DNA of 64,000 nucleotides, taken from assembly GCF_022496765.1 (NCBI RefSeq), contig NZ_VANV01000005.1, forward strand, positions 124,001 through 188,000, given 5' to 3'. This DNA comes from Acidaminobacter sp. JC074 (GTDB lineage: Bacteria; Bacillota; Clostridia; Peptostreptococcales; Acidaminobacteraceae). Below, in pieces: positions 14,601-21,152 of this stretch. Under the pieces are notes generated by a model that did not search any database, was not told where the DNA came from, and saw only the letters and a program-made list of their open reading frames with translations. Numbering within the stretch: position 1 is the first letter of the stretch; each line of letters opens with the position of its first letter. The position numbers were made by a program, and so were the translations under genes.

Positions 14601-15923
14601 TAACATAATGGATTCAATAACACCACCTGTGATCTTAAGACTCTTCATGTCCTGACCACCGATGTCTAGAACAAAGTCTACACCATTTAAGAAATGATCC
14701 GCCGCTGTGTAGTGGGCTACCGTTTCAATCTCACCGTGGTCTATACGAAGTGCCTCTTTAATCAAGTGCTCACCATAGCCTGTTACCGTTGAACCAGCTA
14801 TATAAGCTTCAGGATGCATCTTGTCTTTTAAAACCTTTAAGGCCTCTATTGTAGAAATCAAAGGCTTGCCTTGGTTAGAACCATAATGAGAAAAGAGCAA
14901 ATTCTTATCCTCATCCACTAGGATAACCTTTGTGGTCGTCGAACCGGCATCTATACCAAGATAGGCTTTGCCCTTGTAATTTTCTATGTCATTTCTACCC
15001 ACCTTATGTGAATCATGTCTTGTCTTAAAAGCTTGATAGTCTTCATCTGATTCAAATAAGGGTGGTAAAGTAATTTGTCTTGCATCATCAATAGAATAAA
15101 TCTTGTTGATGTTCTTATACAATTTATCAAATGTCTGAGCCGTACCTTTTTTAGATATAAGTGCTGAACCCATGGCCACAAAGTACTGAGAGTCATCTGG
15201 AAAAATGACATTCTCATCTGTCAACTCAAGTGTTTCAATAAATCTTTTTCTGAGTTCAGACATAAAATAAAGTGGACCACCTAAAAAGGCAACCTTACCC
15301 TTGATGGGTCTACCTTGTGCTAGACCACCTATTGTCTGGTTGACAACAGCCTGTAAAACAGACACGGCTATATCTTCCTTAGAAGCACCTTCATTTAAAA
15401 GTGGCTGAATATCTGTTTTTGCAAACACCCCACATCTAGATGCTATGGGATAAATTGTTTTGTAGTTTTTAGCCAGTTCATTTAAACCGGAAGCATCCGT
15501 TTGTAAAAGTGATGCCATTTGATCTATAAATGCACCTGTACCACCTGCACAAGTACCATTCATTCTTTGTTCGACGACGTCACCAAAATAAGTGATTTTT
15601 GCATCTTCTCCACCTAGTTCAATGGCTACATCTACCTCAGGTACAATTTCCTCAATGGTCGATGTACATGCAACTACCTCTTGAATAAAAGGTGCGTCTA
15701 ACTTTTGTGATATATTCATACCTGCTGAACCTGTTATATGAATAGTTCCAACTTTTTTTATCAGCAGTTCTTTAGCATTCTCAAACATTTGAAATACAGT
15801 ATTCTTAATATCAGAAAAATGTCGATTGTATTCTTTATGAACAACATGGTTGTCATTGTCGAGAACAACAAACTTTACTGTCGTTGAACCAACATCAATC
15901 CCAATACTATATGGTTTACTCAT
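11667..15923 (-). CDS. Giant CoA-substrate enzyme activase (BcrAD/BadFG, HgdC-like)
   Basis: This 1418-residue cytoplasmic protein is built from two tandem ASKHA ATPase domains of the 2-hydroxyacyl-CoA dehydratase activator type. DUF2229-like and dehydratase-subunit-like regions follow. Domain 1 has GIDVGSTTVK (8-17), GGEDAK and cysteines C125 (NGTCAGGTG) and C164 (SRCGVF). Domain 2 has GIDAGSTTTK (about 323), C445 (NEACSSGCG) and C484 (TRCTVF). In the archetype HgdC, two monomers supply two cysteines each to one [4Fe-4S] cluster; here all four sit in one chain. The activator injects an electron, driven by ATP, into a dehydratase. Proteins of about 1400 residues with this layout are widespread in clostridia but poorly studied. 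I moved the start to the ATG at 15923 behind GGAGG. Confidence 0.9.
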   Translation of the reverse strand: MSKPYSIGIDVGSTTVKFVVLDNDNHVVHKEYNRHFSDIKNTVFQMFENAKELLIKKVGTIHITGSAGMNISQKLDAPFIQEVVACTSTIEEIVPEVDVAIELGGEDAKITYFGDVVEQRMNGTCAGGTGAFIDQMASLLQTDASGLNELAKNYKTIYPIASRCGVFAKTDIQPLLNEGASKEDIAVSVLQAVVNQTIGGLAQGRPIKGKVAFLGGPLYFMSELRKRFIETLELTDENVIFPDDSQYFVAMGSALISKKGTAQTFDKLYKNINKIYSIDDARQITLPPLFESDEDYQAFKTRHDSHKVGRNDIENYKGKAYLGIDAGSTTTKVILVDEDKNLLFSHYGSNQGKPLISTIEALKVLKDKMHPEAYIAGSTVTGYGEHLIKEALRIDHGEIETVAHYTAADHFLNGVDFVLDIGGQDMKSLKITGGVIESIMLNEACSSGCGSFIETFAKSLELNVEEFAKLGVKADHPVDLGTRCTVFMNSKVKQAQKEGASVADISAGISLSVIKNALFKVIRMKRPEDLGEKIVVQGGTFYNEAVLRGIEIILGREVIRPDISGLMGAFGAAIIAKERDESGQSDMISLNDLESFSVENSLKRCELCGNNCLMTISTFSNGKKFYSGNRCERGAGEVKKKNQAPNMYDYKYKRLFGYKPLRIDEAKRGEIGLPRVLNMYEDYPFWFTFFTELGYRVKLSGRSSKKIFEKGLESIPSESVCYPGKLVHGHLEDLLDAGVKKIFYPSIPYNIKEDPEANNHYNCPVVISYPETIWANLERLKDESVTFYHPFLPIDNPKRMYKRLVQELGAEGIDDGELKLALDKAYGELDKYKQDIKDKTYETLDYIKENKIKGIVLAGRPYHLDKEINHGIDEMIHSYGFAVLCEDGFRDLTIERPIRAVDQWVYHTRLYKAADYVARHKDLELIQLNSFGCGLDAVTTDQVQEILHQNNKLYTTIKIDEISNLGAARIRVRSLIAAINERDKNNILPKKLYDNKPRPVFTKEMKKKHTILVPQMAPIHFQFLETALVEDGYNVELLPSVDAGAIDEGLKVVHNDACYPSIMTVGQIIEALKSGKYDLDNVSVIMSQTGGGCRATNYIAFIRKALKDLGMDHIPVVSFNVAGLEKNPGFKLTPKLLRRLGDGVLMGDLLMRMLFKVRPYELEEGSANALYEKWVAIFKDTIRGKGKKFKDLIPQVVKEFDTLPIHENMIKPKVGIVGEILVKFHPTANNQIVEFLEAEGAEAVMPDLYDFVLYTQYNNVYKYEELSGSLKSKLVSQTAIKFLESLRNDMRKALNESKRFTAPEPIEHLADLARRHLSIGNQTGEGWFLTAEMVELIESGVDNVACLQPFGCLPNHITGKGMIKELRNSYPMSNIVPIDYDPGASEVNQINRIKLMLSAAFKKLEKQTKEDNRTTSIQ

Positions 15924-16281
15924 AATTCCTCCATTTACCTCGCTCAACCCGTAATTTCATCTTATCTCATTTTAATAAAAAAGTTAATATTAATCACATT
16001 AATAATTCATAAACTGTTCAATAAAAAACTTAAAAAAAACCTAAATAAATTTAAAAAACTATTAAATTCATGGCCTATTGACACATAAAATGTATGATAT
16101 AATGACTGTGAAACATCATTTAGCAAGATCATTCGGCCAAAGGCATCAAATTCACAGAAAGTGATGACCCCAATAATAATTCTACCCATTTAGGAGACTT
16201 TGTAACGGCAATTTAGTATTAAGATACAAAATGTGAAATTATTTATCTTCCTATACATAAAAAAAACTGATAAAAATCAGT
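15924..16281. other. AT-rich intergenic region without a convincing gene
   Basis: No frame here has a ribosome binding site and plausible composition. On the plus strand TTGACA (16078-16083) and TATAAT (16098-16103) occur, but only 14 bp apart, short for a promoter and with no rightward gene to serve. The right end carries the terminator of the alkyltransferase-like gene. Confidence 0.5.
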
Positions 16282-16283
16282 TT
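16264..16283. terminator. Terminator of the alkyltransferase-like gene
   Basis: AAACTGAT/ATCAGTTT with loop AAAA overlaps the stop codon of the leftward gene and is followed by a T-rich run on that strand. Confidence 0.7.
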
Positions 16284-16632
16284 AATGTGAAGCATATGCT
16301 TCTAGATCAATGAAGTCAAAGGGTACAAAATCAATGTCCCAGAGATAGACTTTTAAATCAACGGTATAATCATTAACAACAACTCCTTCTCCTTCAAGGA
16401 GAATCTTCTGCATAAATGCACCCTCAGGATCTCTTAGGGATATTTGTCCTTTAGAGTTGATGATTCGATGCCAAGGTAGATTATAAGTATTGGACATAGA
16501 TCTTAACAACCAGCCAACTTGTCTCGCTGCACGAGGACTGCCGGCTAATCTTGCTACCTGACCATATGACAGTACCTTGCCTTTTGGGACACTTACAATG
16601 ACCTTTAAAGCTTGCTCAGTAAATATATTCAT
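16282..16632 (-). CDS. Alkyltransferase-like (ATL) DNA repair protein
   Basis: This 116-residue protein has the DNA-binding fold of O6-alkylguanine methyltransferases: VPKGKVLSYGQVARLAG, then SPRAARQVGWLL with the arginine finger, then the active-site loop. The active-site PCHR is changed to PWHR (residues 53-56), so W54 replaces the methyl-accepting cysteine. That is the hallmark of ATL proteins, which bind O6-alkylguanine without repairing it and recruit nucleotide excision repair. An AAAGG site precedes the ATG. The gene is divergent from ung with only 25 bp between the two start codons. Confidence 0.93.
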   Translation of the reverse strand: MNIFTEQALKVIVSVPKGKVLSYGQVARLAGSPRAARQVGWLLRSMSNTYNLPWHRIINSKGQISLRDPEGAFMQKILLEGEGVVVNDYTVDLKVYLWDIDFVPFDFIDLEAYASH

Positions 16633-16657
16633 AACTAACCTTTCTATGGAGGAAACT

Positions 16658-17317
16658 ATGCTTAAAAATTATTTAAACGACGATTGGTATCAGATTCTAA
16701 AAGAAGAGTTCGATAAAGATTACTTTAAAGAACTGGAATCTTTTTTAGATGATGCCTACGAAAATCATACCATCTATCCAGAAAAAAGTCATATTTTTCA
16801 TGCTTTTAACCTAACACACTTTATAGATGTAAAAGTAGTCTTAATAGGTCAGGATCCTTATCATGGTCAAAATCAGGCTCAGGGTCTCAGCTTTTCAGTG
16901 CCAATGGGTGAAAAACTGCCGCCATCACTTAAAAACATTTTCAAAGAACTTCTAGATGATGTCGGCATTACCAAGATACATGGTGATTTGGAAGAATGGG
17001 CCAAACAAGGCATACTTATGATCAACGACGTCTTAACAGTTGAAGCATCCAAGGCAAGATCTCATAGAAACAAGGGCTGGGAGCACTTTACTAAGGCTGT
17101 CATTGAATCACTTAATGATTCAGATCATCCAATTGTTTACATACTATGGGGCAATGATGCTATAAAGAAAGAAAAAATCATTGATAAAAAACATCATATC
17201 ATCAAAGGCCCGCATCCAAGTCCACTATCATCTTACAGAGGTTTCTTTGGCAGCAAACCTTTTTCTAAGGTAAATGATTATCTTAATCAAGACAATTTAG
17301 GTTCAATAGAATGGTAG
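16658..17317 (+). CDS. ung: Uracil-DNA glycosylase
   Basis: This 219-residue family 1 uracil-DNA glycosylase removes uracil from DNA to start base excision repair. The catalytic motif GQDPYHG is at residues 64-70 (D66 activates water), and GPHPSPLS plus the FFGSKPFSKVN segment is near the C-terminus. Length is typical. GGAGG stands six bases before the ATG at 16658. The frame is open further upstream, but that region is the start of the divergent ATL gene. A bidirectional terminator follows. With ATL it forms a divergent pair of DNA repair genes whose promoters must overlap each other's coding starts. Confidence 0.96.
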   Translation: MLKNYLNDDWYQILKEEFDKDYFKELESFLDDAYENHTIYPEKSHIFHAFNLTHFIDVKVVLIGQDPYHGQNQAQGLSFSVPMGEKLPPSLKNIFKELLDDVGITKIHGDLEEWAKQGILMINDVLTVEASKARSHRNKGWEHFTKAVIESLNDSDHPIVYILWGNDAIKKEKIIDKKHHIIKGPHPSPLSSYRGFFGSKPFSKVNDYLNQDNLGSIEW

Positions 17318-17341
17318 ATCATTAAGCAAATTTTTAAATAA

Positions 17342-17373
17342 CAAAACACTGATACTTTAAGATCAGTGTTTTG
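17342..17373. terminator. Bidirectional terminator between ung and ptsI
   Basis: CAAAACACTGAT and ATCAGTGTTTTG form a 12-bp stem with an eight-base loop. T-rich sequence follows in both directions, serving the convergent genes. Confidence 0.8.
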
Positions 17374-17375
17374 TA

Positions 17376-19061
17376 TTATACCCAATTTAACTTTTTAAGA
17401 TAATCTTCAATATCATCTGACTTGTCCATACGCATGATAGATGCCAGCTCCCTTTGGCTAGATTCTTTATCTAGTGACCGAATAATTTGTCTTGATTTCA
17501 AAATAGAAGACGGACTCATACTAAACTCATCTAGACCCATGGCAAATAAAATAGGAATCAGGTCTTCATTGCCTGCAACCTCGCCACACATGCCAACCCA
17601 AATGTTCTCTTTGTGGCCATTGTCTATTACTGTCTTGATCAACCTCAATAAAGCTGGATGATAGGGTGTATATAAGTCTGATATGGTCTCATTCATTCTA
17701 TCAACAGCTGTAGTGTATTGTATCAAGTCATTGGTTCCAATTGAGAAAAAATCAACTTCCTTTGCAAGAATATCAGAAATTATAGCAGCAGATGGAATTT
17801 CAATCATCATACCAACTTGGTAATCGCCAACTTCTTTCATTTGTGAGGCCACATCATTTACAAGTGCTTTTGCCTTTAATAATTCTTGTAGGGAAGATAT
17901 CATTGGAAACATGATTTTCAAATCACCATGTAGACTCGCCCTTAAAAGTGCTTTTATTTGTGTTCTAAAAATATCTTCATGGTCTAGACAATACCTGATG
18001 GCCCTATAACCTAGAAATGGATTTTCTTCTGATGGAAAATCTAGATAGCTTAAATGCTTATCACCACCAACATCTAAGGTTCTGATTACTACTGGCCCAT
18101 CCATTTGCTCAAGTACCAATTTATAAGCTAGGTACTGTTCTTCCTCAGTTGGAAGGCTATCTCTGTTCATATATAGAAACTCTGATCGAAACAGGCCAAT
18201 ACCTTCCCCATCATTTTTAAGGACATTTTCCATATCCTCTGGCTGACCAATGTTACAGCCAAGAGAAACTTGAATACCATCTTTTGAAATTGATTTTTTA
18301 CCTATAAGGTTCTTTAAGGCATTTTGTTTCTGCATGTATGCATCTCTTGATTTATTAAAATTCTCTAACTCTTTACTATCTGGATTTATGATGATGTCAC
18401 CAGTCTCACCATTAATTAAAAGGTAATCATTTTCATGAATGATATCAAATAGATTTGAGACACCAACCACAGCTGGTATTGAAAGTGTTCGAGACATAAT
18501 TGCTGTATGTGATGTAGAACCGCCTATGGCAGTAATAAAACCTGAAACCTTATCCTTGTCCATACTTGCTGTATCTGATGGTGTTAAATCATGTGCAACA
18601 ATTATCAGATCTTCATCACCTGCAACTTCCATATCTTTAACACCTATCAATAACTTAATCAAACCATTGCAGACATCTTTGATATCTGCTGCACGTTCTT
18701 TCATATAATCATTATCCAAAGACTCAAACATCATTACCATGTCATCACGCACCAACTTAATAGCATATGCAGCCGAGTAGCCTTTATCTTCAATCAATGA
18801 CTTTATCTTATTTAAAAGCTCAGGGTCTGTTAACATCATCTGATGTGCTTTAAAAATCTGACTTTCCTCTTTGCCTATTTCATTAAATGTTTTTTCTTCA
18901 ATTCTCTTTAGTTTCTCCATAAGTGAATGACAAGCTTCAGTTAACTTTGTCTGTTCAAGCTTACTGTCTGTCGTCATTTCCTTATTTGGATCTTCAAAAG
19001 TTCTTTTTATAAAAACACGCCCAGCTCCATAGCCAGGCGATGCACCTATTCCCTTCATCAT
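17376..19061 (-). CDS. ptsI: PTS Enzyme I (PEP-protein phosphotransferase)
   Basis: This 561-residue cytoplasmic enzyme takes phosphate from PEP and passes it to HPr, the first step of sugar uptake by the PTS. The N-terminal domain carries the phosphohistidine motif GGSTSHTAIMSR with H185. The C-terminal TIM-barrel PEP site includes GIGLFRSEFLYM, DVGGDKHLSYLD, GTNDLIQYTTAVDR and the GMCGEVAGNEDLIP cysteine loop. It is the last gene of the HPr-IIB-IIA-MupG-EI operon. Its ATG overlaps the stop of the preceding gene (ATGA); a second ATG one codon later is also possible. Having EI and HPr inside a sugar operon suggests a dedicated phosphate chain, though it may also serve the whole cell. Confidence 0.95.
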   Translation of the reverse strand: MMKGIGASPGYGAGRVFIKRTFEDPNKEMTTDSKLEQTKLTEACHSLMEKLKRIEEKTFNEIGKEESQIFKAHQMMLTDPELLNKIKSLIEDKGYSAAYAIKLVRDDMVMMFESLDNDYMKERAADIKDVCNGLIKLLIGVKDMEVAGDEDLIIVAHDLTPSDTASMDKDKVSGFITAIGGSTSHTAIMSRTLSIPAVVGVSNLFDIIHENDYLLINGETGDIIINPDSKELENFNKSRDAYMQKQNALKNLIGKKSISKDGIQVSLGCNIGQPEDMENVLKNDGEGIGLFRSEFLYMNRDSLPTEEEQYLAYKLVLEQMDGPVVIRTLDVGGDKHLSYLDFPSEENPFLGYRAIRYCLDHEDIFRTQIKALLRASLHGDLKIMFPMISSLQELLKAKALVNDVASQMKEVGDYQVGMMIEIPSAAIISDILAKEVDFFSIGTNDLIQYTTAVDRMNETISDLYTPYHPALLRLIKTVIDNGHKENIWVGMCGEVAGNEDLIPILFAMGLDEFSMSPSSILKSRQIIRSLDKESSQRELASIMRMDKSDDIEDYLKKLNWV

Positions 19062-20140
19062 ACCTCACTTTTTATTAACTTAAACTTCTGCCAAGGTTTC
19101 ACCCTATCTAACAAGTAAATCTCATCATCAGAAATTTTGCCAACAATACTTGTTTTACCGGAATTTTTCATATCTTTTAAGGCAATTTGTAATTCCCCGG
19201 CATATCTGGCATACAGGGAAGAATCAATCAAGATATCACCTTTTTTTATGTCCCTGATATTCTTAGGTTCAAAATACTCCCCCCTATACTTGACTCTAGA
19301 CTGTGTTGACCGAATCATATAAGCGCTTACATCCCCCCTATTGAAATGAGGTTCTTCTAGTACAATGGTCTTCTCTAACTCGGTGATGTTTTCTTCAAGG
19401 CTCACCCTAAACTCTATCATTTCCTTTGTCAATTCAGACAAAAGCTTAAGTTCACTTTCACTGGCAAATGCATTCCCAATGATAACATCGTCAATCAATC
19501 CACTAGAAAACAAATCCTTGGCTTGGGTAACAATATCTAAGTCTCTATGAGACTCTAATGTACACAGACCTTCCTCAACTGGCCAGGGTCCAAAGCGGGC
19601 ATGTTCAGAAGAGACAAATCCTGCTGTGTGAATACCTAAATCGCTAAACTGCTGAGAACATTTCATAAAATGCTCATTTGAAAGGCCAGTATATCTATGT
19701 GGATAGAAGTTGTGACAGCCATATAGGTTTTCTTTTACAGGCTGATAACTCATAATAGTTTCTAAATACTTAGTACCATTTGACATATTGATTTCAATCT
19801 TCAAACCGTAAGGATTGGCAGTCATAATGCTTTCTTCATTGCCTGTAAAACCAATATCTAGACGAATACCACTTAAACCTAAATCAACAAAAGGCTTCAA
19901 ATCATGGACACTTGCCTGCATCTTCTCAAAAACCTCAGGACTAATGTCTGCTATGACTTTCATATTACATTTACCGGCTTCAACCATGATGCATTTGAAC
20001 TTCTCAAAATCCTCATCTTTAATAGATATAAAACATGTGAAAATCCTTGTAAATCCATATTTAGAAGCCAATTGAATGTAGTCTATGATTTCCTGCAAAC
20101 TCCCATGTTCAGGATAAATAGAGATACCCAACCCTCTCAT
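19058..20140 (-). CDS. MupG/DUF871 family phospho-glycosidase-like protein
   Basis: A 360-residue protein resembles the DUF871/MupG family, a TIM barrel with a C-terminal cyclophilin-like beta domain. It begins RGLGISIYPEHGSLQEIIDYI and has the family features FTCFIS, HNFYPHRYTGLS and GFVSSEHARFGPWP. Characterised MupG hydrolyses MurNAc-6-phosphate-GlcNAc, a cell-wall disaccharide imported by the PTS. In this operon the uptake system is of the lactose/cellobiose type, so the substrate may be a related phospho-disaccharide. It overlaps both neighbours by four bases, showing tight coupling with IIA and EI. Confidence 0.85.
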   Translation of the reverse strand: MRGLGISIYPEHGSLQEIIDYIQLASKYGFTRIFTCFISIKDEDFEKFKCIMVEAGKCNMKVIADISPEVFEKMQASVHDLKPFVDLGLSGIRLDIGFTGNEESIMTANPYGLKIEINMSNGTKYLETIMSYQPVKENLYGCHNFYPHRYTGLSNEHFMKCSQQFSDLGIHTAGFVSSEHARFGPWPVEEGLCTLESHRDLDIVTQAKDLFSSGLIDDVIIGNAFASESELKLLSELTKEMIEFRVSLEENITELEKTIVLEEPHFNRGDVSAYMIRSTQSRVKYRGEYFEPKNIRDIKKGDILIDSSLYARYAGELQIALKDMKNSGKTSIVGKISDDEIYLLDRVKPWQKFKLIKSEV

Positions 20141-20442
20141 GATTTCACCTGCTCATATAAATCAACAAACTCTGCCGCTAGATCCTTCATTAAAATTGCA
20201 TTCATTAAATGATCCTGTGCATGAACAAGTAGAATGGACATCTCCACCTTTTTTCCACTGGCCTCAGACTGAATTAAAGAAGTTTGAGTCTTATGAGCTT
20301 CTTTAAGACTTTCTTCTGCATTTTTAATGGCTTGTCTTGCAGCAACTATATCACCTGCTTTAGCATGTTGAATGGCCTCCATAGCATCTGATTTAGCATT
20401 GCCACTTGCTGTTATTAATCCAAAAATGATCATTTCATCCAT
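20137..20442 (-). CDS. PTS IIA component, lactose/cellobiose family
   Basis: This 101-residue helical protein carries phosphate from HPr to IIB. It has the family's active-site region LLVHAQDHLMNA (residues 71-82), with the conserved histidines H74 and H78 and aspartate D77. Length is normal for the trimeric IIA of this family. The start codon is preceded by GGAG spaced about seven bases. It is six bases downstream of the IIB gene and overlaps the MupG-like gene by four bases. Confidence 0.93.
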   Translation of the reverse strand: MDEMIIFGLITASGNAKSDAMEAIQHAKAGDIVAARQAIKNAEESLKEAHKTQTSLIQSEASGKKVEMSILLVHAQDHLMNAILMKDLAAEFVDLYEQVKS

Positions 20443-20447
20443 TCTTA

Positions 20448-20756
20448 TTACTCCTTAATTAAATCAAGCGCTGCCTTTAAAACGGCTTCACCATTTAGCG
20501 TTCCATAATGCATACTGTTAATCACTTCCACTGGAATAGATTTTGGTGCTAACGTTTTAGTTAATTTAGCCTTCAAATATCTTACTTGTGGTCCTAATAA
20601 TAGAACAGAAATTTTATCATAATGATTACTTGCATCCATTTCAGATACGGCAAATATGTTTACATCAATATTTTGTGCCTTTGCAGCTTCATTCATTTTT
20701 ACAACCAACAAACTGGTTGACATACCAGCAGAACATACCAACATAATATCTTTCAT
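20448..20756 (-). CDS. PTS IIB component, lactose/cellobiose family
   Basis: This 102-residue cytoplasmic protein accepts phosphate on a cysteine and passes it to the sugar during transport. The active-site P-loop is CSAGMSTSLL with C8 near the N-terminus, followed by the alternating beta/alpha fold with VLLLGPQVRYLKA. A GGAGGG site precedes the ATG. It lies eight bases after HPr in the sigma-54 operon. Its membrane partner IIC is encoded upstream at 23886-25142 on a separate sigma-54 transcript. Confidence 0.94.
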   Translation of the reverse strand: MKDIMLVCSAGMSTSLLVVKMNEAAKAQNIDVNIFAVSEMDASNHYDKISVLLLGPQVRYLKAKLTKTLAPKSIPVEVINSMHYGTLNGEAVLKAALDLIKE

Positions 20757-20764
20757 AAACCCTC

Positions 20765-21031
20765 CTACTCGTTTTTTAAATCTTCTTCAATAAGTCTTCT
20801 CAGTGCTTCCGCTGCATCCTCTTCATCAGGACCATCACAGGCAACAACTATTTGGTCACCCTTTACTACACCTAAACCGAGAATACCAATAATACTTTTA
20901 CCATTGATTTCTCTACCATCTTTTTCTATAAACACCTCAGACTCAAAAGCTTGAGCTTTGGCTACCAATAAACTTGCTGGTCTAGCGTGCAAACCAGAAC
21001 TTCCTTCTACTCTTACAGTTACTTTTTTCAT
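20765..21031 (-). CDS. ptsH: HPr phosphocarrier protein
   Basis: This 88-residue phosphocarrier moves phosphate from EI to IIA. The catalytic H15 is in GLHARPAS, and the regulatory S46 target of HPr kinase is at its standard place in NGKSIIGIL. Both activity and catabolite control through CcpA are therefore possible. GAGGAGG lies before the ATG. It is the first gene after a sigma-54 promoter, so it is made when the LevR-like activator is active. If this is the only HPr in the cell, a second source of transcription would be needed. Confidence 0.96.
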   Translation of the reverse strand: MKKVTVRVEGSSGLHARPASLLVAKAQAFESEVFIEKDGREINGKSIIGILGLGVVKGDQIVVACDGPDEEDAAEALRRLIEEDLKNE

Positions 21032-21055
21032 GATTACCTCCTCACAGTAGTATTA

Positions 21056-21071
21056 AGCATGAATCGTGCCA
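21056..21071 (-). promoter_or_regulatory. Sigma-54 promoter of the HPr-IIB-IIA-MupG-EI operon
   Basis: On the minus strand TGGCACGATTCATGCT matches the -24/-12 consensus, with GG and GC exactly ten bases apart. It lies about 25 bp upstream of the HPr ATG. Confidence 0.85.
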
Positions 21072-21104
21072 ACTTAAACGTGTAATTTTCAACGTTTCTA
21101 AAGG

Positions 21105-21152
21105 TTCACACTGAAATTTCACACTTTACACACTGTGCATTTATTGCACACT
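21105..21152 (-). promoter_or_regulatory. Activator repeats upstream of the HPr promoter
   Basis: Four related repeats, read on the minus strand as AGTGTGNAA-type half-sites, occur at 21105-21112, 21118-21125, 21126-21134 and 21144-21152. A TGTGCA/TGCACA dyad overlaps the last one. The same AGTGTGTAA unit occurs before the IIC promoter. They sit about 35-80 bp upstream of -24, suitable for enhancer binding by the LevR-like protein. The last repeat overlaps the stop codon of the activator gene. Confidence 0.7.

Noticed and set aside
16007..16189. A 60-codon minus-strand frame between the activase and ATL genes
   Set aside because: There is no ribosome binding site, and the composition is like random AT-rich DNA.
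19318..19331. A TATAAGCGCTTACA sequence resembling a CcpA cre site
   Set aside because: It lies in the middle of the MupG-like coding region with no nearby promoter and lacks one conserved base, so chance is likely.
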